A stretch of 64,000 bases of DNA, from NCBI RefSeq assembly GCF_026343295.1, contig NZ_JAPELY010000001.1:2108001-2172000 (forward strand), read 5' to 3'. Below the pieces are notes generated by a model. The model did no database searches, had not been told where the DNA came from, and saw only the letters and a program-made list of their open reading frames with translations. The stretch comes from Streptomyces sp. NBC_00083 (lineage in GTDB: Bacteria; Actinomycetota; Actinomycetes; Streptomycetales; Streptomycetaceae). Positions 9,678 to 18,726 of this stretch are shown here, piece after piece (the stretch's first letter is position 1; each line of letters opens with the position of its first letter). The position numbers and the translations under genes are program-made.

Positions 9678-10346
9678 ATCAGCGCCGAGCCCCGCATCAA
9701 CGACCGGATTCGCGTTCCCGAGGTCCGACTTGTCGGCCCCAGCGGCGAGCAGGTCGGAATTGTTCCGCTTGCCAAGGCCCTGGAGCTCGCCCAGGAGTAT
9801 GACCTCGACCTGGTCGAGGTCGCGGCGACCGCCCGTCCGCCCGTGTGCAAGCTCATGGACTACGGGAAGTTCAAGTACGAGTCGGCCATGAAGGCCCGTG
9901 AGGCGCGCAAGAACCAGGCGCACACGGTCATCAAGGAGATGAAGCTCCGGCCGAAGATCGACCCGCACGACTATGACACCAAGAAGGGTCACGTCGTTCG
10001 GTTCCTCAAGCAGGGCGACAAGGTCAAGATCACGATCATGTTCCGTGGTCGTGAGCAGTCCAGGCCGGAACTCGGCTACCGACTGCTCCAGCGCCTCGCT
10101 TCGGACGTGGAGGACCTCGGCTTCGTCGAGTCCAGCCCGAAGCAGGACGGCCGAAACATGATCATGGTTCTCGGTCCGCACAAGAAGAAGACCGAGGCGA
10201 TGGCCGAAGCCCGCGAGGCCCAGGCGGCCCGCAAGGCGGAACGCCAGGGTCTGTCGGCCCAGGCCGACGAGTCCGTCGAGGACGAGTCGACCGCCGAGGC
10301 GCCCGCCGCCGAGGCAGTGGCCGAGGAACACCCCGCCGAGGCCTGA
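9678..10346 (+). CDS. infC: Translation initiation factor IF-3 (ATC start)
   Basis: The 222-aa IF-3 carries the signatures [29 protein letters not shown] and [15 protein letters not shown] [10 protein letters not shown], plus an acidic C-terminal tail typical of actinobacteria. IF-3 binds the 30S subunit and enforces start-codon fidelity. The start must be ATC at 9678: the N-terminal homology begins immediately after it, the SD GAGGAGG is 4-5 nt upstream, and the upstream in-frame GTG at 9654 runs into TGA at 9666. A rare start codon that IF-3 itself discriminates against is the known autoregulatory device of infC. It begins the infC-rpmI-rplT operon. Confidence 0.95.
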   Translation: MSAEPRINDRIRVPEVRLVGPSGEQVGIVPLAKALELAQEYDLDLVEVAATARPPVCKLMDYGKFKYESAMKAREARKNQAHTVIKEMKLRPKIDPHDYDTKKGHVVRFLKQGDKVKITIMFRGREQSRPELGYRLLQRLASDVEDLGFVESSPKQDGRNMIMVLGPHKKKTEAMAEAREAQAARKAERQGLSAQADESVEDESTAEAPAAEAVAEEHPAEA

Positions 10347-10450
10347 TTCCGGGACAGCCCGTTCCGGAAATCAAACCGACACACATGACGCTCCCGAGCG
10401 CCGGTCCCCGGACCGGCTGGGAGCGCCACTGACGAGGAGATAACGGCGCT

Positions 10451-10645
10451 ATGCCGAAGAACAAGTCGCACAGCGGTGCCAGCAAGCGCTTCAAGATCAC
10501 CGGCTCCGGCAAGGTGCTCCGTGAGCGTGCCGGCAAGCGCCACCTGCTCGAGCACAAGTCGTCCAAGAAGACCCGCTCGCTGACGGGCACGGTCGTTCTG
10601 GCTCCGGCCGACGCCAAGAAGGTCAAGAAGCTTCTCGGCAAGTGA
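10451..10645 (+). CDS. rpmI: 50S ribosomal protein L35
   Basis: This 64-aa basic protein has the full L35 pattern ([38 protein letters not shown]). The SD GAGGAG lies 5' of the ATG. It is the second gene of the infC operon, and codon use is strongly optimised as expected for a ribosomal protein. Confidence 0.98.
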   Translation: MPKNKSHSGASKRFKITGSGKVLRERAGKRHLLEHKSSKKTRSLTGTVVLAPADAKKVKKLLGK

Positions 10646-10749
10646 CGTTCCTCCGCCTCCGTTCACCGGAGGCGGAACGTCGAGACCGGGACCTATTCGA
10701 TTTCGGGTCGTGTGAGTCCAACCACGGCCCCGCTACAAGGAGTTAACAA

Positions 10750-11133
10750 GTGGCACGCGTCAAGCGGGCAGTCAACGCCCACAAGAAGCGCCGGGCAATC
10801 CTCGAGGCGGCCTCCGGCTACCGCGGTCAGCGTTCGCGCCTGTACCGCAAGGCCAAGGAGCAGGTCACCCACTCGCTGGTCTACAACTACAACGACCGCA
10901 AGAAGCGCAAGGGCGACTTCCGTCAGCTGTGGATCCAGCGCATCAACGCCGCTGCCCGCCAGAACGGCATGACGTACAACCGCCTCATCCAGGGTCTGAA
11001 GGCCGCCAACATCGAGGTGGACCGCAAGATCCTGGCCGAGCTCGCGGTCAACGACGCCAACGCGTTCGCCGCGCTCGTCGAGGTGGCCCAGAAGGCGCTT
11101 CCGAGCGACGTCAACGCCCCGAAGGCCGCGTAA
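10750..11133 (+). CDS. rplT: 50S ribosomal protein L20
   Basis: The 127-aa protein shows L20 motifs ([43 protein letters not shown]). GTG start with AAGGAG upstream. It binds 23S rRNA early in 50S assembly; in some bacteria it also represses its own operon, a possible partner for the infC leader hairpin. A 14-bp hairpin follows at 11160-11190. Confidence 0.98.
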   Translation: MARVKRAVNAHKKRRAILEAASGYRGQRSRLYRKAKEQVTHSLVYNYNDRKKRKGDFRQLWIQRINAAARQNGMTYNRLIQGLKAANIEVDRKILAELAVNDANAFAALVEVAQKALPSDVNAPKAA

Positions 11134-11159
11134 GCGCCCGACGGTTTGTTGAGCAGGAC

Positions 11160-11190
11160 CGGACCCGCAGGCCGATGGCCTGCGGGTCCG
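11160..11190 (+). terminator. Terminator of infC-rpmI-rplT operon
   Basis: A perfect 14-bp stem (CGGACCCGCAGGCC at 11160-11173 and its complement at 11177-11190) with a 3-nt loop lies 26 bp after the rplT stop. Confidence 0.8.
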
Positions 11191-11334
11191 TGCGTTCCGG
11201 CCCGTTCCCGGGGCCCGCTTTCGTCCGCGCGCTGTGCGTGGCCGGCCGCGCCCGCGCGGCGGAGCCGCACATCGGCACAGCACCGCGCCCCTGGCGGGGC
11301 TGCCCACGCCCCCTCGTAGAGAGACCGCGAGTAC

Positions 11335-12189
11335 ATGTCCAGCCCCGAGCTGATCTCCTCCCGCTCCCCCCGGGTCGCCGCCGCGAAGCGGCTCGCCCGG
11401 CGCAACTTCCGGGGCAAGGAACGCCGGTTCATCGCCGAGGGACCGCAGGCGGTGCGCGAGGCCGTCGAGCACCGCAGCGACGGCGCGCCCACCCTGATCG
11501 AGCTCTTCACGACCGTCGACGCCGCCGAGCGCTACGCCGACATCGTGAGCGCCGCCCTGGACGCGGGGGCCCGCGTCCACTACGCGGACGACGAGGTGCT
11601 CGCCGAGGTCTCCCAGACCGTCACCCCGCAGGGCCTGGTCGGCGTCTGCCGCTTCCTGGACTCGCCGTTCGAGGAGATCCTCGCCGCCAAGCCCCGGCTG
11701 GTCGCCGTGCTCGCGCACGTACGCGACCCCGGGAACGCCGGCACCGTACTGCGCTGCGCGGACGCCGCGGGCGCCGACGCGGTCGTCCTCACCGACGCCT
11801 CCGTCGACCTGTACAACCCCAAGTCCGTGCGCGCGTCGGTCGGTTCGCTCTTCCACCTGCCGGTCGCGGTCGGCGTCCCCGTCGAACAGGCCGTCCAGGG
11901 TCTTCGGGACGCGGGCGTACGCATCCTGGCCGCCGACGGCGCCGGCGAGGACGACCTCGACGCCGAGCTGGACGCCGGGACCATGGGCGGCCCCACCGCG
12001 TGGATCTTCGGCAACGAGGCCTGGGGTCTGCCCGAGGAGACCCGGGCGCTCGCGGACGCCGTGGTGCGCGTCCCCATCCACGGCAGGGCCGAAAGCCTCA
12101 ACCTCGCGACCGCCGCCGCCGTGTGCCTCTACGCGTCGGCTCGTGCGCAGCGTGCTGCCACAGGGTGCCGCTCCGTCACCTCCTACTAG
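11335..12189 (+). CDS. SpoU/TrmH-family RNA 2'-O-methyltransferase
   Basis: This 284-aa protein has an N-terminal RNA-binding part (GKERRFIAEGPQAVREA) and a C-terminal SPOUT knot with motif 1 (LAHVRDPGNAGTVLRCADAA), motif 2 (IFGNEAWGLPEE) and motif 3 (SLNLATAAAVCLY). It should 2'-O-methylate rRNA or tRNA using SAM. Its place between rplT and pheS is conserved in Streptomyces. The exact target nucleotide cannot be read from sequence. A second SpoU-type protein is at 58517. Confidence 0.92.
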   Translation: MSSPELISSRSPRVAAAKRLARRNFRGKERRFIAEGPQAVREAVEHRSDGAPTLIELFTTVDAAERYADIVSAALDAGARVHYADDEVLAEVSQTVTPQGLVGVCRFLDSPFEEILAAKPRLVAVLAHVRDPGNAGTVLRCADAAGADAVVLTDASVDLYNPKSVRASVGSLFHLPVAVGVPVEQAVQGLRDAGVRILAADGAGEDDLDAELDAGTMGGPTAWIFGNEAWGLPEETRALADAVVRVPIHGRAESLNLATAAAVCLYASARAQRAATGCRSVTSY

Positions 12190-12243
12190 TAGGGTGGCGG
12201 GCCCGGGGGCCCACTCAGCGCTTCGGAGAGGTGGGATAGGGGG

Positions 12244-13368
12244 ATGGCTGTCGGCATGAGCAGCATCGGCAACAGCACCGCGCTGTGTCCGTCCGGCCGT
12301 CCTGACGTCCTCGGCTTCGACCCCGACGACCTGCCCGACGGGATCGTCGTCGCGGACGACAAGGGACGGGTGGTCTGCTTCAACGCCGCCGCCGTCAGGA
12401 TCACCGCGGTCGCGAAGCACGAGGCACTGGGTTTCCCGCTCGAACGGGCGCTGCCCCTGGAAGACCTCAAGGGCCGCCGCTGGTGGCAGCTGACCGACCC
12501 CTACGGCGGCCTCGCCATCCGGGTCGGCCAGCCCGAACGCAATCTGCTGCTGCCCGGCGGCCGTGAAGTGCTGGTCTCCGCGCGTTACGTACGCGAACGC
12601 CCGACCGGGCCCGTGCGCCGGGTCGTGGTCAGTCTGCGCTCCACCGAGGCCCGGCGGCGTACCGAACGCTCGCACGCCGAGCTCATCGCCACCGTCGCCC
12701 ACGAGCTGCGCTCCCCGCTGACCTCCGTGAAGGGGTTCACCGCGACCCTGCTCGCCAAGTGGGAGCGGTTCACCGACGACCAGAAGCGGCTCATGCTGGA
12801 GACCGTCGACGCCGACGCCAACCGCGTCACCCGGCTCATCGCCGAACTCCTCGACATCTCCCGCATCGACTCGGGCCGGCTCGAAGTGCGCCGCCAGCCG
12901 GTCGACGTGCCGGCCGCCGTCGGCCGCCACCTCCAGGCCCACGTCGCCTCGGGCCAGGCTCCCGACCGCTTCCTGGTCCGCGTGCAGCACCCGCTGCCCG
13001 ACCTGTGGGCCGACCCCGACAAGATCGACCAGGTGCTCGGCAACCTCCTGGAAAACGCGGTGCGCCACGGCGAGGGAACCGTCACCATTGAGGTGGCACC
13101 GGCACCGGTCCGCATCGACGAGCACGACGAGAAGGGAACGGCCGTCACCGTGAGCGACGAAGGCCCCGGCATTCCCGAGGAGTCGATGGGCCGCGTCTTC
13201 ACCCGCTTCTGGCGGGGGAGCAAGCGCGGCGGGACCGGGCTCGGCCTGTACATCGTCAAGGGCATCGTCGAGGCGCACGGCGGCACCATCACGGTCGGCC
13301 GCGGCCCCGGCGGCGGCGCCCAGTTCCGATTTATCCTGCCCGTCGGCGCTCCCGCGTATCTCCAGTAG
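12244..13368 (+). CDS. Cytoplasmic PAS-containing sensor histidine kinase, orphan
   Basis: The 374-aa protein has an N-terminal PAS domain (DDLPDGIVVADDKGRVVCFN), then a HisKA domain with phospho-acceptor His153 in VAHELRSPL. The HATPase domain has N box (GNLLENAVRHGEG), G1 (DEGPGIPEE), F (FTRFW) and G2 (GGTGLGLYIVKGIVEAHGG). There is no transmembrane helix and no adjacent response regulator. SD GGAGAGGTGGG precedes ATG 12244, and TAGGGT at 12190-12195 is a possible -10. It may respond to a cytoplasmic signal; partner unknown. Confidence 0.9.
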   Translation: MAVGMSSIGNSTALCPSGRPDVLGFDPDDLPDGIVVADDKGRVVCFNAAAVRITAVAKHEALGFPLERALPLEDLKGRRWWQLTDPYGGLAIRVGQPERNLLLPGGREVLVSARYVRERPTGPVRRVVVSLRSTEARRRTERSHAELIATVAHELRSPLTSVKGFTATLLAKWERFTDDQKRLMLETVDADANRVTRLIAELLDISRIDSGRLEVRRQPVDVPAAVGRHLQAHVASGQAPDRFLVRVQHPLPDLWADPDKIDQVLGNLLENAVRHGEGTVTIEVAPAPVRIDEHDEKGTAVTVSDEGPGIPEESMGRVFTRFWRGSKRGGTGLGLYIVKGIVEAHGGTITVGRGPGGGAQFRFILPVGAPAYLQ

Positions 13369-13498
13369 AACGCTTCGGGCCGCCCACGGGCGCATGCGTA
13401 TTCCTTCACCCCGTTAGACTCGACCTTTGGCGCGTTTGTGTCCGCGCGCCATCGCGGTATCGCTGTCGCGGTCGCGGGGACCCCCGGCCTGGGGGCAC

Positions 13499-13518
13499 CT
13501 CCCAGCGTGAGCTGGGGG
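13499..13518 (+). repeat. Palindromic element in pheS leader
   Basis: CTCCCAGC-GTGA-GCTGGGGG forms an 8-bp stem with one wobble pair, just 22 nt upstream of pheS. The surrounding GGGGG/CCCCC-rich sequence resembles short palindromes scattered between Streptomyces genes. No T-box motif or Phe-rich leader peptide is visible in 13369-13540. TAGACT at 13415-13420 may be the -10. Confidence 0.5.
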
Positions 13519-13540
13519 ACAATCGGAAGCACGGGAAGAA

Positions 13541-14662
13541 ATGTCGGCACCCAATAAGTCGTACGACCCTGTTGAGGTCGAGGCGCTGAAACCGGAAGAG
13601 ATCGAGCGCATGCGGGACGAGGCGCTCGCCGCCTTCGCCGCCGCGGGCGACCTCGACGCGCTCGCCCAGGCGAAGACCGCGCACACCGGCGGCACCTCGC
13701 CCCTCTCGCTCGCCAACCGTGAGATCGGCGCGCTGCCGCCGCAGGCCAAGGCCGCGGCGGGCAAGCTCGTGGGCATGGCCCGCGGCGCCGTGAACAAGGC
13801 CCTGGCCGCGCGCCAGGCCGAGCTGGAGGACGAGCGGGACGCCCGGGTCCTGGTCGAGGAGGCGGTGGATGTCACGCTGCCCCACGACCGTGTACCGGCC
13901 GGCGCCCGCCACCCGCTGACCACGCTCTCGGAGCGCATCGAGGACGTCTTCGTGGCCATGGGCTACGAGGTCGCCGAGGGCCCCGAGGCCGAGGCCGAGT
14001 GGTTCACCTTCGACGCGCTCAACATCGGCCCGGACCACCCGGCCCGCACCGAGCACGACACGTTCTTCGTGCAGGGGCCCGAGGCGGCCGCCAACTCCGG
14101 CATCGTCCTGCGCACCCACACCTCGCCCGTGCAGATCCGCTCCATGCTCGACCGCGAGCCGCCGGTGTACGTGATCTGCCCCGGTCGCGTGTACCGCACC
14201 GACGAGCTGGACGCCACGCACAGCCCGGTCTTCCGCCAGGTCGAGCTGCTCGCCGTGGACGAGGGCCTCACCATGGCCGACCTCAAGGGCACCCTCGACC
14301 ACATGGTCGAGGCGCTCTTCGGCGAGGACATCAAGACGCGCCTGCGGCCGAACTTCTTCCCGTTCACCGAGCCGTCCGCCGAGATGGACATGGTCTGCTA
14401 CGTGTGCCGCGGCGAGTCCGTCGGCAACCCGGACCGGCCCTGCCGCACCTGCTCGTCCGAGGGCTGGATCGAGCTCGGCGGCTGCGGCATGGTCAACCCG
14501 AAGGTGCTGACCGCCTGCGGTGTGGACGCCGAGAAGTACAGCGGGTTCGCCTTCGGCTTCGGCATCGAGCGGATGCTGATGTTCCGTCACAACGTGGAAG
14601 ACATGCGAGACATGGTCGAGGGTGACGTCCGGTTCACCCGGCCGTTCGGGATGGAGATCTGA
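13541..14662 (+). CDS. pheS: Phenylalanyl-tRNA synthetase alpha subunit
   Basis: The 373-aa class II synthetase subunit has the N-terminal coiled-coil domain (residues 1-100), motif 1 region ([14 protein letters not shown]), motif 2 ([11 protein letters not shown] ... [21 protein letters not shown]) and motif 3 ([13 protein letters not shown]). It aminoacylates tRNA-Phe as an alpha2-beta2 tetramer with PheT. Its stop overlaps the pheT start by one base (TGATG), giving coupled synthesis. Confidence 0.98.
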   Translation: MSAPNKSYDPVEVEALKPEEIERMRDEALAAFAAAGDLDALAQAKTAHTGGTSPLSLANREIGALPPQAKAAAGKLVGMARGAVNKALAARQAELEDERDARVLVEEAVDVTLPHDRVPAGARHPLTTLSERIEDVFVAMGYEVAEGPEAEAEWFTFDALNIGPDHPARTEHDTFFVQGPEAAANSGIVLRTHTSPVQIRSMLDREPPVYVICPGRVYRTDELDATHSPVFRQVELLAVDEGLTMADLKGTLDHMVEALFGEDIKTRLRPNFFPFTEPSAEMDMVCYVCRGESVGNPDRPCRTCSSEGWIELGGCGMVNPKVLTACGVDAEKYSGFAFGFGIERMLMFRHNVEDMRDMVEGDVRFTRPFGMEI

Positions 14663-17190
14663 TGCGGGTCCCGCTTTCCTGGCTGCGGGAGTACGTCGAT
14701 CTCCCCGCCACCGAGACCGGCCGCGACGTGCAGGCCAAGCTGGTCGACTGCGGCCTCGAGGTCGAGACCGTCGAACAGCTCGGCGGCGGGCTCAAGGGCC
14801 CGCTCGTCGTCGGCAAGGTGCTCACCATCGAGGAGCTGGAGGGCTTCAAGAAGCCCATCCGCTTCTGCACTGTCGACGTCGGCCGTGCCAACGGCACCGG
14901 TGAGCCCCAGGAGATCGTCTGCGGCGCCCGCAACTTCGCGGTCGGCGACAAGGTCGTCGTGGTGCTGCCCGGCGCGGTGCTGCCCGGCGACTTCGCGATC
15001 GCCGCGCGCAAGACGTACGGCCGGACCTCGCACGGCATGATCTGCTCCGGCGACGAGCTCGGGATGGGCCCGGACACCACCGGCGGCATCATCGTGCTGC
15101 CCCCGGAGCACGAGGTCGGCACCGACGCGATCGCGCTGCTCGAACTCGTCGACGAGGTGCTCGACATCGCGGTGACCGCCAACCGCGGCGACTGCCTGTC
15201 GATGCGCGGTGTCGCCCGTGAGACCGCCATCGCCTACGGCCTGCCGCTGCGCGACCCGGCCCTGCTCGACGTGCCCGCGCCCAACTCCTACGGCTACCAG
15301 GTCAAGGTCGCCGACCCGATCGGCTGCGACCGCTTCACCGCGCGCACCGTGACCGGCCTCGACCCCGAGGCCCGCTCCCCGATCTGGCTGCAGCGCAGGC
15401 TGCAGAAGGCCGGGATGCGTCCGATCTCGCTCGCCGTCGACATCACCAACTACGTGATGATCGAGCTCGGCCAGCCGCTGCACGCCTACGACCGCACCCT
15501 GGTCGACGGCCCCATCGGCGTGCGCCGCGCCGAGGCCGGTGAGCTCCTCACCACCCTCGACGGCACCAAGCGCAAGCTCGACGCCGCCGACCTCGTCATC
15601 ACCGACAACCGGGGCCCCATCGGCCTCGCGGGTGTGATGGGCGGAGCCAACACCGAGATCGCCGACTCCGTCACGGACCCCGAGACCGGCGAGGTCAAGG
15701 GCACCACCGAGGTCGTCATCGAGGCCGCCCACTTCGACCCGGTCGCCATCGCCCGCACCGCGCGCCGCCACAAGCTGTCCTCGGAGGCGTCCAAGCGCTT
15801 CGAGCGCGGCGTCGACCCGCAGGCCGCGGCGGCCGCCGCCCAGCGCACCGTCGACCTCCTCGTGCTGCTCGCGGGCGGCACCGCCGAGGCCGGCGTCACC
15901 GAGATCGTCTCGCCGTCCGCGCCGCGCAGCATCTCGATGCGCGCCGACCACCCGGACCGCGTCGCGGGCATCGAGTACGGCCGCGAGACCGTGGTGCGCC
16001 GCCTCCAGGAGGTCGGCTGCGACGCGTACGGGCAGGACGAGCTCGTCGTGACCGTGCCGTCCTGGCGCCCCGACCTCACCGAGCCGAACGACCTGGCCGA
16101 AGAGGTCATCCGCCTGGAGGGCTACGCCAACCTGCCCTCCACGCTGCCGAAGCCGCCCGCCGGGCGGGGTCTGACGGAGCGTCAGCGACTGCACCGCAGG
16201 GTCGGCCGCGCGCTCGCCGGCGCCGGGTTCACCGAGGCGCCGAGCTACCCGTTCGTCGCCGAGTCGGTCTTCGACCAGCTGGGCCTCGACGCGGACGACG
16301 CCAACCGCGCCGTCGTGAAGCTCGTCAACCCGCTCAGCGACGAGGAGCCGGCGCTGCGCACCACGCTCCTGCCGGGCCTCCTCGCCACGCTGCGCCGCAA
16401 CGCCGGACGCGGCAGCCACGACCTGGCGCTCTTCGAGACGGGCCTGGTCTTCCACCCGTCGCCGACCCCGGGCGTCGCCGCCCGGCTGCCCGTCGACCGC
16501 CGTCCCACCGACGAGGAGATCGCCGCCCTCGACGCCGTGCTGCCCGTGCAGCCGCGCCACGTGGGCGCCGTCCTCGCCGGTGCGCGCGAGCAGGCCGGCT
16601 GGTGGGGCAGGGGCCGCCCGGCCGACTGGGCCGACGCCGTCGAGGCGGCGCGCACCGTCGCCGCCGAGGCGGGGCTCGAACTCGCCGTGGACCAGGGCCA
16701 GTACGGCCCCTGGCACCCGGGCCGCTGCGCCGAGCTGTACGTGTTCCCCGAGGGCGTCAAGACCCTCGTCGGGCACGCCGGCGAGCTGCACCCGCGCGTC
16801 GTCAAGGCGTTCGGTCTGCCCGCCCGCAGCTGCGCGATGGAGCTCGACCTCGACGTCCTGGAGCGGGCCGCCGAAGGTGTCGTGCAGGCCCCGTCGATCT
16901 CCACCTTCCCGGTGGCCACCCAGGACGTCGCGCTCGTCGTCGACGCCCGGGTACCGGCCGCCGCGGTGGAGAACGCGCTGCGCGCCGGCGCCGGTGAACT
17001 CCTGGAGTCCATCCGGCTGTTCGACGTCTACAGCGGCGAGCAGACCGGCGAGGGCAAGAAGTCCCTCGCCTACGCGCTGCGCTTCCGCGCCGCCGACCGC
17101 ACGCTGACCGTCGAGGAGGCCTCGGCCGCCCGTGACGCGGCGGTGGCCCACGCGGCCGAGGCCACGGGCGCGGTGCTGCGCGGCGCCTAG
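14662..17190 (+). CDS. pheT: Phenylalanyl-tRNA synthetase beta subunit
   Basis: This 842-aa beta chain begins [15 protein letters not shown] and carries, in order, an EMAP-like tRNA-binding domain (~40-150), the B3/B4 editing domain, B5, the catalytic-like core and a C-terminal FDX-ACB anticodon-binding domain (~745-842, [16 protein letters not shown]). Length fits the family. It is translationally coupled to pheS and followed by a 17-bp hairpin. Confidence 0.98.
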   Translation: MRVPLSWLREYVDLPATETGRDVQAKLVDCGLEVETVEQLGGGLKGPLVVGKVLTIEELEGFKKPIRFCTVDVGRANGTGEPQEIVCGARNFAVGDKVVVVLPGAVLPGDFAIAARKTYGRTSHGMICSGDELGMGPDTTGGIIVLPPEHEVGTDAIALLELVDEVLDIAVTANRGDCLSMRGVARETAIAYGLPLRDPALLDVPAPNSYGYQVKVADPIGCDRFTARTVTGLDPEARSPIWLQRRLQKAGMRPISLAVDITNYVMIELGQPLHAYDRTLVDGPIGVRRAEAGELLTTLDGTKRKLDAADLVITDNRGPIGLAGVMGGANTEIADSVTDPETGEVKGTTEVVIEAAHFDPVAIARTARRHKLSSEASKRFERGVDPQAAAAAAQRTVDLLVLLAGGTAEAGVTEIVSPSAPRSISMRADHPDRVAGIEYGRETVVRRLQEVGCDAYGQDELVVTVPSWRPDLTEPNDLAEEVIRLEGYANLPSTLPKPPAGRGLTERQRLHRRVGRALAGAGFTEAPSYPFVAESVFDQLGLDADDANRAVVKLVNPLSDEEPALRTTLLPGLLATLRRNAGRGSHDLALFETGLVFHPSPTPGVAARLPVDRRPTDEEIAALDAVLPVQPRHVGAVLAGAREQAGWWGRGRPADWADAVEAARTVAAEAGLELAVDQGQYGPWHPGRCAELYVFPEGVKTLVGHAGELHPRVVKAFGLPARSCAMELDLDVLERAAEGVVQAPSISTFPVATQDVALVVDARVPAAAVENALRAGAGELLESIRLFDVYSGEQTGEGKKSLAYALRFRAADRTLTVEEASAARDAAVAHAAEATGAVLRGA

Positions 17191-17208
17191 CCCGCGGCGG
17201 AACGCAAC

Positions 17209-17245
17209 GAGAGGGGCACACCGGGACTCCCGGTGTGCCCCTCTC
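17209..17245 (+). terminator. Terminator of pheST
   Basis: A perfect 17-bp stem (arms 17209-17225 and 17229-17245, loop ACT) lies 18 bp after pheT. Confidence 0.85.
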
Positions 17246-17406
17246 GCCGTTCCCGGCCTCTCTCACTCGTTCGGGTGAGAACTCCGTTCGACCCGCGCAC
17301 GGCGGCCCCCGCGATCGCAAGAATCGACCCGGCCGTGCGAGTCGGCGGGGCTCGGCCCCGCGGCCCGGTGCACCACAGCGCGCAGAGGCCGAGGGGGGCC
17401 GACGGC

Positions 17407-18480
17407 ATGATCCGTACACCGGGATGGACCACGCGCCACACCGGCGCCCCGCGCGCCGGCCGGGCCACGGCCGTGCGCCTGGTGCTGCCGTCCTGCTGGC
17501 TGACGCTCGTCGTCGTCTGGCAGCTGGTGCGGCCCCCGGACGGCGGGAGCGGCGCGGCGCCGCGCATCGCCACCTGCCTCGCCTACCTGACCGCCGTGGT
17601 GTGGCTGGTCGTCGGCGTGCGGAGCGCGGCCGAGCGGGAGGTGCGGCGGATCGGGCACATCGCCGAGGCCGCCCAGCGCGTGCTCCTGAGGCCGCCGCCC
17701 GCGCGGCTCGACGGGATCGCCCTCGCGGCCGGACAGCTCTCCATGAGCCGGGGGGCGTCGGTCGGCGGCGACCTGTACGAGGCGATGGCCACCCCGTACG
17801 GCGTGCGCATCGTGATGGGGGACGTACGCGGCCACGGCCTCCCCGCGATCGGCGCGGTCGCGGCGCTCCTCGGCAGCTTCCGCGAGGCCGCCCACGACGA
17901 GCCCCAACTCGCGCGCGTGCTGCGGAGGTTGGACCGCGCGCTCGCCCGGCATCTGCGGGAGCGCTGCCGCGCCGAGCATCCGGCGTGCGGCGGCGGTGAA
18001 CCGGAGAGCCCGCTCGCCGAGGAGTTCGTCACCGTCCTGCTCCTGGAGATCCGCGCCGACGGCGACGTGTACGCCCTCAACTGCGGCCATCCCTGGCCCT
18101 ATCGGCTCGGCCCCGGCGCCGGACAGCTCGCCCCCGGCGACCCGCTGCCCCCGCTCGGTCCCTTCCCGCTCCCGGCCGACCTCGCGCCCCTGCACTGCGT
18201 CCGGCTGCGGCCGGGCGAGGCGCTCTGCCTCCACACCGACGGCGCCGAGGACGCGCGGGACGCCGCCGGGCGCTTCTTCGCGTTCGGCGAGGCGCTCGCC
18301 GAGGCGGCCCGCACCGCGCCGGTCTCGCCCGCGGCCGTGGTGGCCCGGGTGCAGCGCGCGCTGCTCGACCACACCCGGGGGCGGCTCTCGGACGACGTGG
18401 CGCTCCTCGTGCTGCGCAACGACCGGGTCCGGGTGCCGCCGCAACCGGTCGGCAGCGGCGCGGCCGGTGTTCGCCGCTGA
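17407..18480 (+). CDS. SpoIIE/PP2C-type protein phosphatase, membrane-anchored
   Basis: The 357-aa protein has two N-terminal transmembrane helices (RLVLPSCWLTLVVVWQL and the AYLTAVVWLVVGV helix) and then a PP2C-type SpoIIE domain with metal-binding motifs VGGDLYEAM, MGDVRGHG, TDGAEDARD and LSDDVALLVL. It should dephosphorylate a serine/threonine phosphoprotein, often an anti-anti-sigma factor; no such target is adjacent. I chose ATG 17407 because the membrane segment and AGGGGGG SD follow it; upstream in-frame sequence overlaps the pheT terminator. Confidence 0.88.
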   Translation: MIRTPGWTTRHTGAPRAGRATAVRLVLPSCWLTLVVVWQLVRPPDGGSGAAPRIATCLAYLTAVVWLVVGVRSAAEREVRRIGHIAEAAQRVLLRPPPARLDGIALAAGQLSMSRGASVGGDLYEAMATPYGVRIVMGDVRGHGLPAIGAVAALLGSFREAAHDEPQLARVLRRLDRALARHLRERCRAEHPACGGGEPESPLAEEFVTVLLLEIRADGDVYALNCGHPWPYRLGPGAGQLAPGDPLPPLGPFPLPADLAPLHCVRLRPGEALCLHTDGAEDARDAAGRFFAFGEALAEAARTAPVSPAAVVARVQRALLDHTRGRLSDDVALLVLRNDRVRVPPQPVGSGAAGVRR

Positions 18481-18661
18481 GCTGGGGCGCCGCCGCCCTG
18501 CCGGGAGTGCCGGGCAGCGCGGACAGGGCGGACGGCGCCGTGAGGGCCACCGCACTTTCGAGGGGGAGCCGGCGGCCCGGTCGCCTCGGGGAGAGGCGGT
18601 ACAGAGTCAACCGAATCCGGGCGCTCCTGGACAGAGAGCGCGGCGCATAAATGCGGGTACT

Positions 18662-18698
18662 CGCTTCACACCCCGTGTGAAGCGGGCTCCTCTACGCT
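18662..18698 (+). promoter_or_regulatory. Inverted repeat overlapping promoter of HTH/TPR regulator
   Basis: CGCTTCACAC-CCC-GTGTGAAGCG (18662-18684) is a perfect 10-bp inverted repeat. It ends 8 bp before a -10-like TACGCT at 18693-18698, so it would cover the -35 region, the layout expected of an operator, perhaps autoregulatory. It could also be read as an RNA hairpin. Confidence 0.55.
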
Positions 18699-18726
18699 GA
18701 TGTCACCGAGCCGTTGGAGGGGCCCC

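Noticed and set aside
13369..13540. T-box or Phe leader peptide before pheST
   Set aside because: No T-box motif, no Phe-rich ORF; only a short palindrome is seen.
14587..17151. Very long open frame on the minus strand opposite pheT (and similar ones opposite mycosin, bluB-cobT and others)
   Set aside because: Antisense frames stay open by chance in ~72% GC DNA; this one encodes low-complexity Gly/Val/Arg-rich sequence and overlaps an unmistakable gene.
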